Position numbers and translations under genes: made by a program
Shown here: positions 1 to 6,412 of the stretch, piece after piece
Position numbering within the stretch: the stretch's first letter is position 1
How the letters are laid out: each line of letters starts with the position of its first letter
The notes under the pieces: model-generated
The model's input: only the letters and a program-made list of their open reading frames with translations
Database searches by the model: none
What the model was told of the DNA's origin: nothing
DNA from: Chitinophagales bacterium
GTDB lineage: Bacteria; Bacteroidota; Bacteroidia; Chitinophagales; CAIODY01
Reading direction: 5' to 3'
Length of the DNA stretch: 6,412 bases
NCBI GenBank assembly: GCA_023251415.1
Contig: JAHEYX010000133.1
Coordinates: 1 to 6,412, forward strand

Positions 1-2
1 GA

Positions 3-2432
3 GGTGGTGGCGCTTTGTTCTTCCCAACTATTAACCCGGCAAATGATAATGAATTCTATGTGGCTTGCGATATGAGCCAACTGTTTCATACCACTGACTT
101 TGGACTAAATTACACCCAAATCGATTATAAAAAATTACAAGTTTTTAATACTTCTACTTATTGTTTTACGTCTAATTCAAACACTGCCTATTGTAGTTTT
201 AATGATGGTAATCAAGGATACCCAGTTAAAACCATTGATGGAGGTCAAACATGGACGCAACTTAACTCCTATGATGTAAACACCTATGGGAATGTTTATA
301 AAATGAGTGCTAATTACGCGAATCCAAATCAACTAATCATTGGCGCTTATGGTGATATTTTATTTTCGAACGATGGCGGAACTTCTTTTAATTTAGTTCA
401 TCATGCGACCAACATGGGGGCCGGCCTAATTATGTGCGGAACTTTCTGGGACGGTAATTCAATTTACATCGCTACTAATGAAGGTGTTTTTTATTCTACG
501 AATGGAGGTGTTGCTTTCAATTTAATGACTACCACCGGTATTAATGCTGGCGAAGGTATTTGGAGTTTTGCTGCTGGCAAAAGCAATGGAACAACACGAT
601 TTGTTATTATTACAGCTTCAAGTGGCAATTTATATAATGGAATTATGCCTTGGGACAACTACCAATTAGCGACAGGCGTTTATACCATGGATAATGCCAA
701 TGGAACATGGGTTACCCATTCCTCTTCCTTCAATTTTTCAAACGATTTTTTAATGTATGCTGCAATGGCAGAAAATGATGCCGCTGTTATTTACCTGGGT
801 GGTAAAGACAATACAACCGGAGGTCCTTTGGTATTTAAATCTGTAAATGCAGCCTCCTCGTTTTCAAAAGTATTTAATACCAACGGCAATGCTAATATTA
901 TAACCGGGTGGGAAGGAAGTGGCGGAGATAAACAATGGACATGGGACGAAGTTTGTTTCGGAATAACGGTTGCACCCAACAATGCCAATAAAGTTGTTTT
1001 TGGAAATTTTGGAACTATACAAGTTTCTGATAATGGCGGCACATCATGGCGCCAAGCTTATATTTCAGCGGCCGATCAGCATGTTGCCGGAGCTGCTACC
1101 CCCACTCATCAAGCTTATCACAGCATAGGTTTAGAAAATACAACTGCCTGGCAAATGCATTGGCATGATTCAACAAATCAAATGGCCTGTTTCAGTGATA
1201 TTGGTGCTATTAGAAGTACGGATGCCGGTAACAGTTGGAGTTTTAATTATAATGGACTGAGTGTAAATTCGATGTATCGAATTGTGGAATCCACAAGCGG
1301 AATAATGTATGCGGCTACTTCTTCGGTGCATGACATGTATCAAAGCACACGATTAGCAGATGCACAATTGGATGTGAATGATGCTAGCGGCAAGATCGCT
1401 TACTCCACTGATGGAGGACAGAATTGGTCGACTTTACATCAATTTAATCATCCCGTTTTCTGGTTAGCTATTGACCCCAATAACCCGAATACCATGTATG
1501 CTTCAGTAATAAACTATGGCAGTGGCTTAGGTGGCATTTGGATGACTACTGATTTAAACAATGGAGCTTCATCTACTTGGACACAGCTTCCTGCTCCACC
1601 ACGTACCGAAGGGCATCCTGCTTGTTTAGTGGTTCTCAATGACGGGAAAGTCGTTTGTACTTTTTCCGGTCGAAGAAATAGTAGTGGAAGTTTTACCAAT
1701 AGCTCCGGTGTGTTTTTATTAAACCCATTATCGAGCAGTTCAATGTGGACTGATGTTAGTGATCCGGGGATGCATTATTGGACTAAAGATGTAGTTGTTG
1801 ATCCCAGTGATGCCAGTCAAAACACTTGGTATGTAGCAGTATTCAGCGGTTGGGGTGGAGCACCAAATGGCTTAGGAGGTCTTTATAAAACCACCAATAG
1901 AGGTACCACCTGGACCAAGCTTACCGGAACACAATTTGATCGAGTTACTTCATTAACTTTCAATCCCAAAAACAATAATGAAGCATTCTTAACTACAGAA
2001 ACACAAGGATTATGGTTTAGTACAACCATGAATATCGCAACACCGGTTTGGAATAACGTAACTGCCTATCCGTTTCGTCAACCCGAACGTGTTTATTTTA
2101 ATCCTTATAACAGCAATGAAGTTTGGGTAAGTAGTTTTGGAAATGGCTTTAAAGTAGGTAATATGAACAATGGTTCGGGCTCCGGAATACAAGAAAACGC
2201 CATTCAACAAACATTGCTCACGGTTACTCCTACCCTAGCCAGCACTTCAGTACAATTGCATATAAATACCTGTTCCAACAATACCTTTCAACTTTATAAC
2301 TCAAGCGGCGAATTGTTGAAATCGTTTAAAATAAATGGTAATCAGCTTAGTTTAAATTGTTCGAATCTAGCAAACGGATGTTATTATATTGCATCTCCGG
2401 GTTTTAAGACCGTAAAATTTGTAAAAGAATAA
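3..2432 (+). CDS. Secreted Asp-box/BNR beta-propeller protein with T9SS sorting domain (5'-partial)
   Basis: The reading frame is open to the left edge: the codons before the TTG at 15 read Gly-Gly-Gly-Ala, so that TTG is an internal Leu and the true start and signal peptide lie outside the window. Numbering that Leu as 1, Asp-box motifs (S/T-x-D/N-x-G-x-x-W/F/Y) lie near residues 26-33, 73-80, 118-125, 161-168, 338-345, 401-408, 464-471 and 626-633. Such boxes sit on beta-propeller blade hairpins in sialidases, GH74 xyloglucanases and Vps10-type proteins. After a Gly/Ser/Asn linker (about 716-726), residues 735-805 form a type A T9SS sorting domain (FQLYNSSGELLKSF, LANGCYYI, terminal VKFVKE), so the protein is probably exported and anchored or released at the surface. 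The opening GGGALFFPTINP with YVACD resembles the N-terminus of GH74 enzymes, but I cannot confirm glycosidase activity. Substrate unknown. The next gene is also T9SS cargo with Asp-boxes. Confident in the architecture, not in any enzymatic role. Confidence 0.9.
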   Translation, partial: GGGALFFPTINPANDNEFYVACDMSQLFHTTDFGLNYTQIDYKKLQVFNTSTYCFTSNSNTAYCSFNDGNQGYPVKTIDGGQTWTQLNSYDVNTYGNVYKMSANYANPNQLIIGAYGDILFSNDGGTSFNLVHHATNMGAGLIMCGTFWDGNSIYIATNEGVFYSTNGGVAFNLMTTTGINAGEGIWSFAAGKSNGTTRFVIITASSGNLYNGIMPWDNYQLATGVYTMDNANGTWVTHSSSFNFSNDFLMYAAMAENDAAVIYLGGKDNTTGGPLVFKSVNAASSFSKVFNTNGNANIITGWEGSGGDKQWTWDEVCFGITVAPNNANKVVFGNFGTIQVSDNGGTSWRQAYISAADQHVAGAATPTHQAYHSIGLENTTAWQMHWHDSTNQMACFSDIGAIRSTDAGNSWSFNYNGLSVNSMYRIVESTSGIMYAATSSVHDMYQSTRLADAQLDVNDASGKIAYSTDGGQNWSTLHQFNHPVFWLAIDPNNPNTMYASVINYGSGLGGIWMTTDLNNGASSTWTQLPAPPRTEGHPACLVVLNDGKVVCTFSGRRNSSGSFTNSSGVFLLNPLSSSSMWTDVSDPGMHYWTKDVVVDPSDASQNTWYVAVFSGWGGAPNGLGGLYKTTNRGTTWTKLTGTQFDRVTSLTFNPKNNNEAFLTTETQGLWFSTTMNIATPVWNNVTAYPFRQPERVYFNPYNSNEVWVSSFGNGFKVGNMNNGSGSGIQENAIQQTLLTVTPTLASTSVQLHINTCSNNTFQLYNSSGELLKSFKINGNQLSLNCSNLANGCYYIASPGFKTVKFVKE

Positions 2433-2518
2433 TACTAACTACTAGCTACTGTTCGAATTCTAATTAGTACAAACAGCAATTAATGTTATATCGGTAAAAT
2501 TTAATTTATTTTAGCGGT
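2433..2518. other. 86-base intergenic spacer between the two Asp-box genes
   Basis: This AT-rich spacer holds no ORF and no strong terminator. The best inverted repeats are TACTAA (2433-2438) with TTAGTA (2464-2469), and CTGTT (2449-2453) with AACAG (2472-2476). Both are short, have large loops and lack a following T-run. Read-through from the first gene into the second is therefore possible, although the spacer is long enough to hold a promoter. Confidence 0.5.
2507..2514 (+). promoter_or_regulatory. Possible Bacteroidota -7 promoter box before the sialidase-like gene
   Basis: TATTTTAG matches the Bacteroidota -7 consensus TAnnTTTG at five of six fixed positions and ends 4 bases before the ATG at 2519. 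That would give a very short or absent leader, an arrangement I associate with this phylum. I see no convincing -33 TTG element at the right distance, and the region is so AT-rich that a chance match is likely. No purine-rich Shine-Dalgarno sequence precedes this start. Tentative. Confidence 0.22.
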
Positions 2519-4120
2519 ATGATTAAATATTATTTCCTTCTTGTTGTAGTTTCTTTATTGGCAGCGCATTTAGCCAGTGCACAGCCGGTAAATACTTTAA
2601 TAGATAACCAAAACAGCCCCAATGAGGTTTCAATTGCCATCAATCCAAAACATACCAATGAGCTGGTTGCCGGTGCAAATTTGAATTTTGTATATCACAG
2701 TACAGACGGTGGGTTATCGTGGAATAAACATGTAATGACCTCTCAGTCCGGCGTTTGGGGCGATCCGACAATTATTTGCGATACCAATGGGCACTTTTAT
2801 TATTTCCATTTATCCAATCCGAATGGTGGCTGGGGAACACCAAATTTTTTAGATCGAATAGTTTGTCAAAAATCTACTGACGGTGGATTAACTTGGCCTG
2901 GGGATTATTATTTAGGAAGTAACACTAACAACAAAATTGAAGATAAACAATGGACATGTGTGGACCCTACTACGAATACCATTTATGCCAGTTGGACCCA
3001 GTTTGATCATTATGAAAACATTCCCTTTGGCTTCCATGTAAGCAACGCCGATAGCAGTATAATTTTATTTGCTAAATCAGTGGATGGGGGTGTTAATTGG
3101 AGTAATCCAACACGTATAAGTGAAACAGCCGGAGACTGCTTTGATTCGGATAATACTACAGAAGGAGCTGTGCCTTGTGTAGGACCAAATGGCGAAATTT
3201 ATATCTCATGGTCGAATGGAAATACAATCTTCTTTGACCGTTCAACCGATTATGGCAATACTTGGCTTACGAACGATATTATTGCTGCAACCCATTATGG
3301 CGGATGGGAAATTGTGGTACCGGGAATGAATCGCACAAACGGAATGCCTGTAACAGCCTGTGATTTAAGCAATAGCCCACATCATGGTACCATTTACATC
3401 AATTGGAGTGATACACGAAACGGCAGCAATAACACAGACATCTTTCTGGCACGTTCGCTTGATGGAGGCAATACCTGGTTGCCTACCGTTAAAGTAAACA
3501 ACGATACGGACTCCACACACCAATTTTTAAATTGGATGAGCATCGATCAAGTAACCGGTTATATCTACATTGTTTATTATGATCGCAGCAACCATAAAGG
3601 CAATGATAGTACCGATGTTTTTCTTGCCGTTTCAAAAGACGGAGGACAACATTTTACAAATTCTAAAATAAGTGCTACTCCATTTTTGGCTGACCCCAAT
3701 GTTTTCATAGGCGATTATATTAATGTAAGTGCCTATAATGGCATGGTTCACCCCATTTGGAATAGAACGGATAATGGAGTAACAAGCATTTGGACTACAA
3801 CTATTCAAGAAGACTTAAGTGCTTTGGATTATTTAAAGAATAACTCTGTAAATTATTTTCTCCAATGCGCACCTAATCCAATTGAAAACAATGCTGTACT
3901 CTTATTTCAATTAGCAACTGATTTGCACGTTAACGTTACGATTATTGATGCCTTAGGCCGCGAATTAATCTATTTACGCAAGAACCAATTGATGGCTAAA
4001 GGGTTTAATCAATTAGCCTTTAATGTTGGAGAATTAGGACTAGAAAATGGGCACTATTTAATCGGAGTTAAGACGCGTGAAGGACGCTCCTATCTTCCGA
4101 TAGCAGTACTAAAAAACTAA
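2519..4120 (+). CDS. Secreted sialidase-like Asp-box (BNR) protein with T9SS sorting domain
   Basis: A complete 533-residue protein. The ATG start is supported by the signal peptide that follows it: Lys3, a hydrophobic core at about 5-17, and an Ala-Ser-Ala cleavage site before Gln22. Six Asp-boxes are visible at 61-68, 119-126, 187-194, 242-249, 313-320 and 372-379, spaced as blades of a six-bladed sialidase-type propeller. Other family-like stretches are PNEVSIAINP (34-43), DKQWTCVDP (142-150), NWSDTR (295-300) and GDYINVSA (398-405). Residues from about 448 (CAPNPIENNAVLLF) to 533 form a T9SS sorting domain with the usual V-x-I-x-D-x-x-G-R-E-L core at about 473-483, so export to the surface or medium is likely. 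I do not see the FRIP motif of true sialidases and cannot trace an Arg triad, so the label exo-alpha-sialidase would overstate the case; it may bind rather than cut glycans. Its stop codon overlaps the convergent lpxK stop by 4 bases. Confidence 0.93.
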   Translation: MIKYYFLLVVVSLLAAHLASAQPVNTLIDNQNSPNEVSIAINPKHTNELVAGANLNFVYHSTDGGLSWNKHVMTSQSGVWGDPTIICDTNGHFYYFHLSNPNGGWGTPNFLDRIVCQKSTDGGLTWPGDYYLGSNTNNKIEDKQWTCVDPTTNTIYASWTQFDHYENIPFGFHVSNADSSIILFAKSVDGGVNWSNPTRISETAGDCFDSDNTTEGAVPCVGPNGEIYISWSNGNTIFFDRSTDYGNTWLTNDIIAATHYGGWEIVVPGMNRTNGMPVTACDLSNSPHHGTIYINWSDTRNGSNNTDIFLARSLDGGNTWLPTVKVNNDTDSTHQFLNWMSIDQVTGYIYIVYYDRSNHKGNDSTDVFLAVSKDGGQHFTNSKISATPFLADPNVFIGDYINVSAYNGMVHPIWNRTDNGVTSIWTTTIQEDLSALDYLKNNSVNYFLQCAPNPIENNAVLLFQLATDLHVNVTIIDALGRELIYLRKNQLMAKGFNQLAFNVGELGLENGHYLIGVKTREGRSYLPIAVLKN

Positions 4121-4130
4121 TCTTCACTAG
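4111..4130 (-). terminator. Possible weak intrinsic terminator for the lpxK transcript
   Basis: Read on the - strand, CTAGT (from 4130-4126), loop GAAG (4125-4122) and ATTAG (4121-4117) form a 5-bp hairpin with one G-T wobble, followed at once by six T (4116-4111). The hairpin covers the lpxK stop codon itself. The stem has only one G-C pair, so it is weak by normal standards, although the T-run is well placed. On the + strand no T-run follows the hairpin, so it would not serve the opposing gene. Confidence 0.25.
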
Positions 4131-5172
4131 CTCGTTTAACGTATTCAAAAATTTGTTCATCAAATTTCGAATCTTTAAATTCAACAGCAATCGGTTGAAC
4201 CCACAGCGGTATATCATTTTCCAGAAACCAATCTTTGTATGGAAGTAAACGCATGGCATCTTTTTCAGTGGTTAACAATTGAAATGCGGATAAAGAATTT
4301 CCATGCTGCATTACAACTCGCTTAATGCGTTCCAAATCATCTAATCTAAAATTATAATGATCCGAAAAACTAAATGGAATACACTCGTATCCCTGTTGCA
4401 TTAATTCGTCCAAAACAGCCTTTGGATAAGCTATTCCTGCAACCAGAATAATCTTCTTTGATCGATTAAGCTCAAGTACCTCTTTTGCAAACAATGGATA
4501 AGCGGGAAGATATTTAATAAACGAAAAGTGAACTGTTGCCGTACTATACTTTGCTATTGCTTTTCGTATATTTTCCTGTTCTTGAAGTGTTATAGTAGAT
4601 GGACATTTACTGACCACGATCACATCAGCTCTTGACGCTCCTCTTCTTAATTCACGTAAGCGCCCCATTGGAATCAAATAATCCGTTGTAAATAGTTGTT
4701 TATAGTCGGTAATTAGTAATTGAAATCCCGGTTTTAAAGCTCGATGCTGAAATACATCATCCAAAATCAACACTTGTGTTTCCGGTTTAGCACTTAACAA
4801 TTCAGCCACACCAAAAACCCTGTTTTCAGCAACGGCAACCGCCAGCTCCGGAAATTTAAAATGATATTGAAAGGGTTCATCACCTATACTGGCTGCTGTA
4901 GCTTGTTCATCTGCTAAAACAAACCCTGAGGTAGCGCGTTTGTAACCGCGACTTAATGTAGCCGGCAAATAACTCGGAGCCAATAATTTTATTAAGTACT
5001 CTACATGTGGTGTCTTGCCGGTACCACCCATACTTAAATTACCTACACCTATTAATGGGAAATCGTATTCAGAAGAATAATAAATTCGTTTATCGTATAA
5101 GGCATTTCTAATAATAGTTATCAAGCCATAAAGCAAGGCAAAAGGAAACAACAAAAAACGTAAATAATTCAT
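4117..5172 (-). CDS. lpxK: Tetraacyldisaccharide 4'-kinase (lipid A 4'-kinase)
   Basis: LpxK transfers the gamma-phosphate of ATP to the 4' position of the tetraacylated glucosamine disaccharide, making lipid IVA at the cytoplasmic face of the inner membrane. The 351-residue product has the family order: an N-terminal membrane-associated hydrophobic helix (about 4-22); GVGNLSMGGTGKTP (42-55), which is the P-loop in its LpxK form; LSRGYKR (73-79); GDEP (97-100); LDDVFQHR (137-144), the conserved Asp pair; GRLREL (170-175); SKCP (188-191); a DHY motif (271-273), the usual Asp-His site; and TTEKDAMRL (301-309). The length is normal for Bacteroidota and all expected motifs are present, so the enzyme should be active. 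The ATG at 5172 is the natural start: it lies 13 bases after the aminopeptidase stop, precedes the membrane helix directly and has an AAGGA upstream. Probably co-transcribed with that upstream gene. The last 4 bases overlap the convergent + strand gene. Confidence 0.97.
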   Translation of the reverse strand: MNYLRFLLFPFALLYGLITIIRNALYDKRIYYSSEYDFPLIGVGNLSMGGTGKTPHVEYLIKLLAPSYLPATLSRGYKRATSGFVLADEQATAASIGDEPFQYHFKFPELAVAVAENRVFGVAELLSAKPETQVLILDDVFQHRALKPGFQLLITDYKQLFTTDYLIPMGRLRELRRGASRADVIVVSKCPSTITLQEQENIRKAIAKYSTATVHFSFIKYLPAYPLFAKEVLELNRSKKIILVAGIAYPKAVLDELMQQGYECIPFSFSDHYNFRLDDLERIKRVVMQHGNSLSAFQLLTTEKDAMRLLPYKDWFLENDIPLWVQPIAVEFKDSKFDEQIFEYVKRASED

Positions 5173-5182
5173 GGTATTGGTT

Positions 5183-5187
5183 TCCTT
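5183..5187 (-). promoter_or_regulatory. Shine-Dalgarno-like AAGGA for lpxK
   Basis: On the - strand AAGGA overlaps the TAA stop codon (5188-5186) of the M1 peptidase gene and ends 10 bases before the lpxK ATG. It supports the chosen lpxK start and suggests translation of the two genes may be coupled. Bacteroidota depend little on Shine-Dalgarno pairing, so its strength is uncertain. Confidence 0.4.
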
Positions 5188-6412
5188 AAAGTGCTTTGAA
5201 TGTTATGAGGTAGTTTAGTGGCAACTCAAAATCTTTACTGGTAGCACACGCAATTTTATTCCAATTGGAATTAACGGTTACCGTTGTAGCAACTTTAGAA
5301 ATGGTTAATAACAAAGGCATCGTGAAACCAGCAACGCAATTTGTAAAACGATAAAACAAAAAGCCATCCTTCAGATAATATTCCAATTGCGGAATTTGAG
5401 TGGTATACAAGTATTGTTTAAAAAAGGGTTTGCTATCAAAAGTAAATTTAGCATTCTGAGCAATATATGCTTCCACTTGTTCTTCAGTAACCGTTTGGCG
5501 GCTAAAATCACGATTCATGTTGCGCAGCAATTGTCGGAATGCTTCGTCGTTATTAATAAACATTCGAATCATGTGAACAATAGCACTTCCTTTGTCATAC
5601 ATATCGCTACTACCCTCAGTATTAACGCCCATCGGTCCTATTATAGGTTTGTCATTAAGAATATTTTTCCATTCACCACGCGTATATTCAAAAGCCTTTT
5701 CTTTGGTAAACATACATTCTACATACAAACATTCTGCATAAGTTGTAAAACCTTCATGTAACCAATTACACGCTATATCTGTGGCGGTGATGTTATTGCC
5801 AAACCATTCATGACCGGTTTCATGTACCAAAATAAAATCGAATTGCATTCCAATTCCGGTTTTACTTCGATCACGACCTAAGTAACCCATTTTATATTTA
5901 TTTCCATAAGCCACAGCGCTTTGATGTTCCATACCTGCATAAGGTGCTTCAATCAACTTATACATATCTTCTTTAAATGGATATGGCCCCATCCAATGTT
6001 CAAAACAATGCAGTACATCAGGGGTCATGGCAAATTGAACACGCGCCTTCTTTTCATTTGATCGCAATGCAAAATAATTCAACATCATATTGCTATTTTC
6101 ACCTTTATAAAGTTCGCCAAACTGCACATAGTCGCCTAAATAAAACGTAATATCATAGCTGTTTATCGGGTTTCTAACGGCATATATGGTAGTGCGTAAA
6201 GAGCCGGGGTCAGTGCCTGGAAATTCACTCAACAAACGACCATTACTGATTAAGCGTAATCCCTCCGGATAGTGAAAGGTTATAGAAGTAAATTCATCCG
6301 GCTCATCTGCCTGATCATCTTTTAAAGGCATCCACACACTTGCACCGGTACCTTGGCAAGCAACCGCTACCCAGGGTTTTCCATTTTCATCCGTACTCCA
6401 AATAAACCCTCC
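5186..6412 (-). CDS. M1 family zinc metallopeptidase (aminopeptidase), 5'-partial
   Basis: The frame stays open to the right edge. The 25 residues before the GTG at 6337 read as typical M1 sequence (GGFIWSTDENGKPWVAV, CQGTGAS), so that GTG is an internal Val and the true start lies beyond 6412; 408 residues are present. Numbering from the edge, the order is: end of the N-terminal beta domain (DEPDEF, SNGRLL); GMEHQSA (160-166), the counterpart of the GxMEN substrate N-terminus-binding motif; HETGH (197-201) with Glu220 eighteen residues further on, giving the HExxH-x18-E zinc site; and MYDKG with Tyr272, the transition-state Tyr. Only about 136 residues follow Tyr272, so the large helical C-terminal domain of aminopeptidase N is absent. 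It should remove N-terminal residues from peptides. The location is probably periplasmic or envelope, but the missing N-terminus prevents checking for a signal peptide. It lies 13 bases upstream of lpxK on the same strand. Confidence 0.95.
   Translation of the reverse strand, partial: GGFIWSTDENGKPWVAVACQGTGASVWMPLKDDQADEPDEFTSITFHYPEGLRLISNGRLLSEFPGTDPGSLRTTIYAVRNPINSYDITFYLGDYVQFGELYKGENSNMMLNYFALRSNEKKARVQFAMTPDVLHCFEHWMGPYPFKEDMYKLIEAPYAGMEHQSAVAYGNKYKMGYLGRDRSKTGIGMQFDFILVHETGHEWFGNNITATDIACNWLHEGFTTYAECLYVECMFTKEKAFEYTRGEWKNILNDKPIIGPMGVNTEGSSDMYDKGSAIVHMIRMFINNDEAFRQLLRNMNRDFSRQTVTEEQVEAYIAQNAKFTFDSKPFFKQYLYTTQIPQLEYYLKDGFLFYRFTNCVAGFTMPLLLTISKVATTVTVNSNWNKIACATSKDFELPLNYLITFKAL

Noticed and set aside
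15..17. TTG as the start codon of the first + strand gene
   Set aside because: The frame is open to the window edge and the preceding codons (Gly-Gly-Gly-Ala) continue the conserved propeller opening. No signal peptide follows the TTG although the protein carries a T9SS sorting domain.
72..1900. The recurring Asp-box coding stretches as a DNA repeat array
   Set aside because: The repetition is a protein motif (D-G-G-x-x-W) with varied codons and irregular spacing, not a DNA tandem repeat or CRISPR array.
791..2210. Three small - strand ORFs (791-1042, 1514-1699, 2010-2210)
   Set aside because: All lie antisense to the large Asp-box gene. None has a domain, signal peptide or ribosome binding site that stands out.
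2433..2476. Terminator between the two + strand genes
   Set aside because: The available inverted repeats have stems of 5-6 bp, loops of about 18-25 bases and no T-run.
4068..4259. 63-residue - strand ORF at the gene junction
   Set aside because: It overlaps the end of lpxK in another frame and shows no recognisable sequence.
5387..5761. 124-residue + strand ORF
   Set aside because: It lies antisense inside the M1 peptidase catalytic region, has no recognisable domain, and the opposite strand has strong motif support.
6335..6337. GTG as the start of the M1 peptidase
   Set aside because: The upstream in-frame codons to 6412 encode recognisable M1 sequence, and a start here would remove most of the N-terminal domain. 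The gene is truncated by the window edge.

Overview
The window looks like chromosomal DNA from a member of the Bacteroidota. It is AT-rich. Two of its four genes encode secreted proteins that end in a type IX secretion (Por/T9SS) C-terminal sorting domain, a system confined to this phylum and its relatives. A third encodes an M1 metallopeptidase with the GMEHQ and HETGHEWFGN motif variants I associate with Bacteroidota. The genus cannot be told from the sequence.

Layout. From about 1 to 4120 two genes run on the + strand. The first (5'-truncated by the window edge, ends 2432) is a large Asp-box/BNR beta-propeller protein with a C-terminal sorting domain. The second (2519-4120) is a complete sialidase-like Asp-box protein with a signal peptide and a C-terminal sorting domain. 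They are 86 bases apart, with a weak promoter-like box just before the second start. From 4117 to 6412 two genes run on the - strand, transcribed in the order M1 aminopeptidase (5'-truncated by the right edge, stop at 5186) then lpxK (5172 to 4117), with a 13-base gap, so they are probably co-transcribed. The two blocks converge and their stop codons overlap in the four bases CTAA at 4117-4120.

How they work together. The + strand pair are probably exported through Sec and then the type IX system to the cell surface or medium; their substrates are unknown. LpxK is the inner-membrane kinase that adds the 4'-phosphate in lipid A synthesis. The M1 peptidase is probably a zinc aminopeptidase. No functional link between the + block and the - block is visible. 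I found no RNA gene, mobile element, CRISPR array or long repeat, and no clear sign of a previously undescribed system. The most interesting points are a possible two-propeller, GH74-like design in the first protein and the compact tail-to-tail gene junction.
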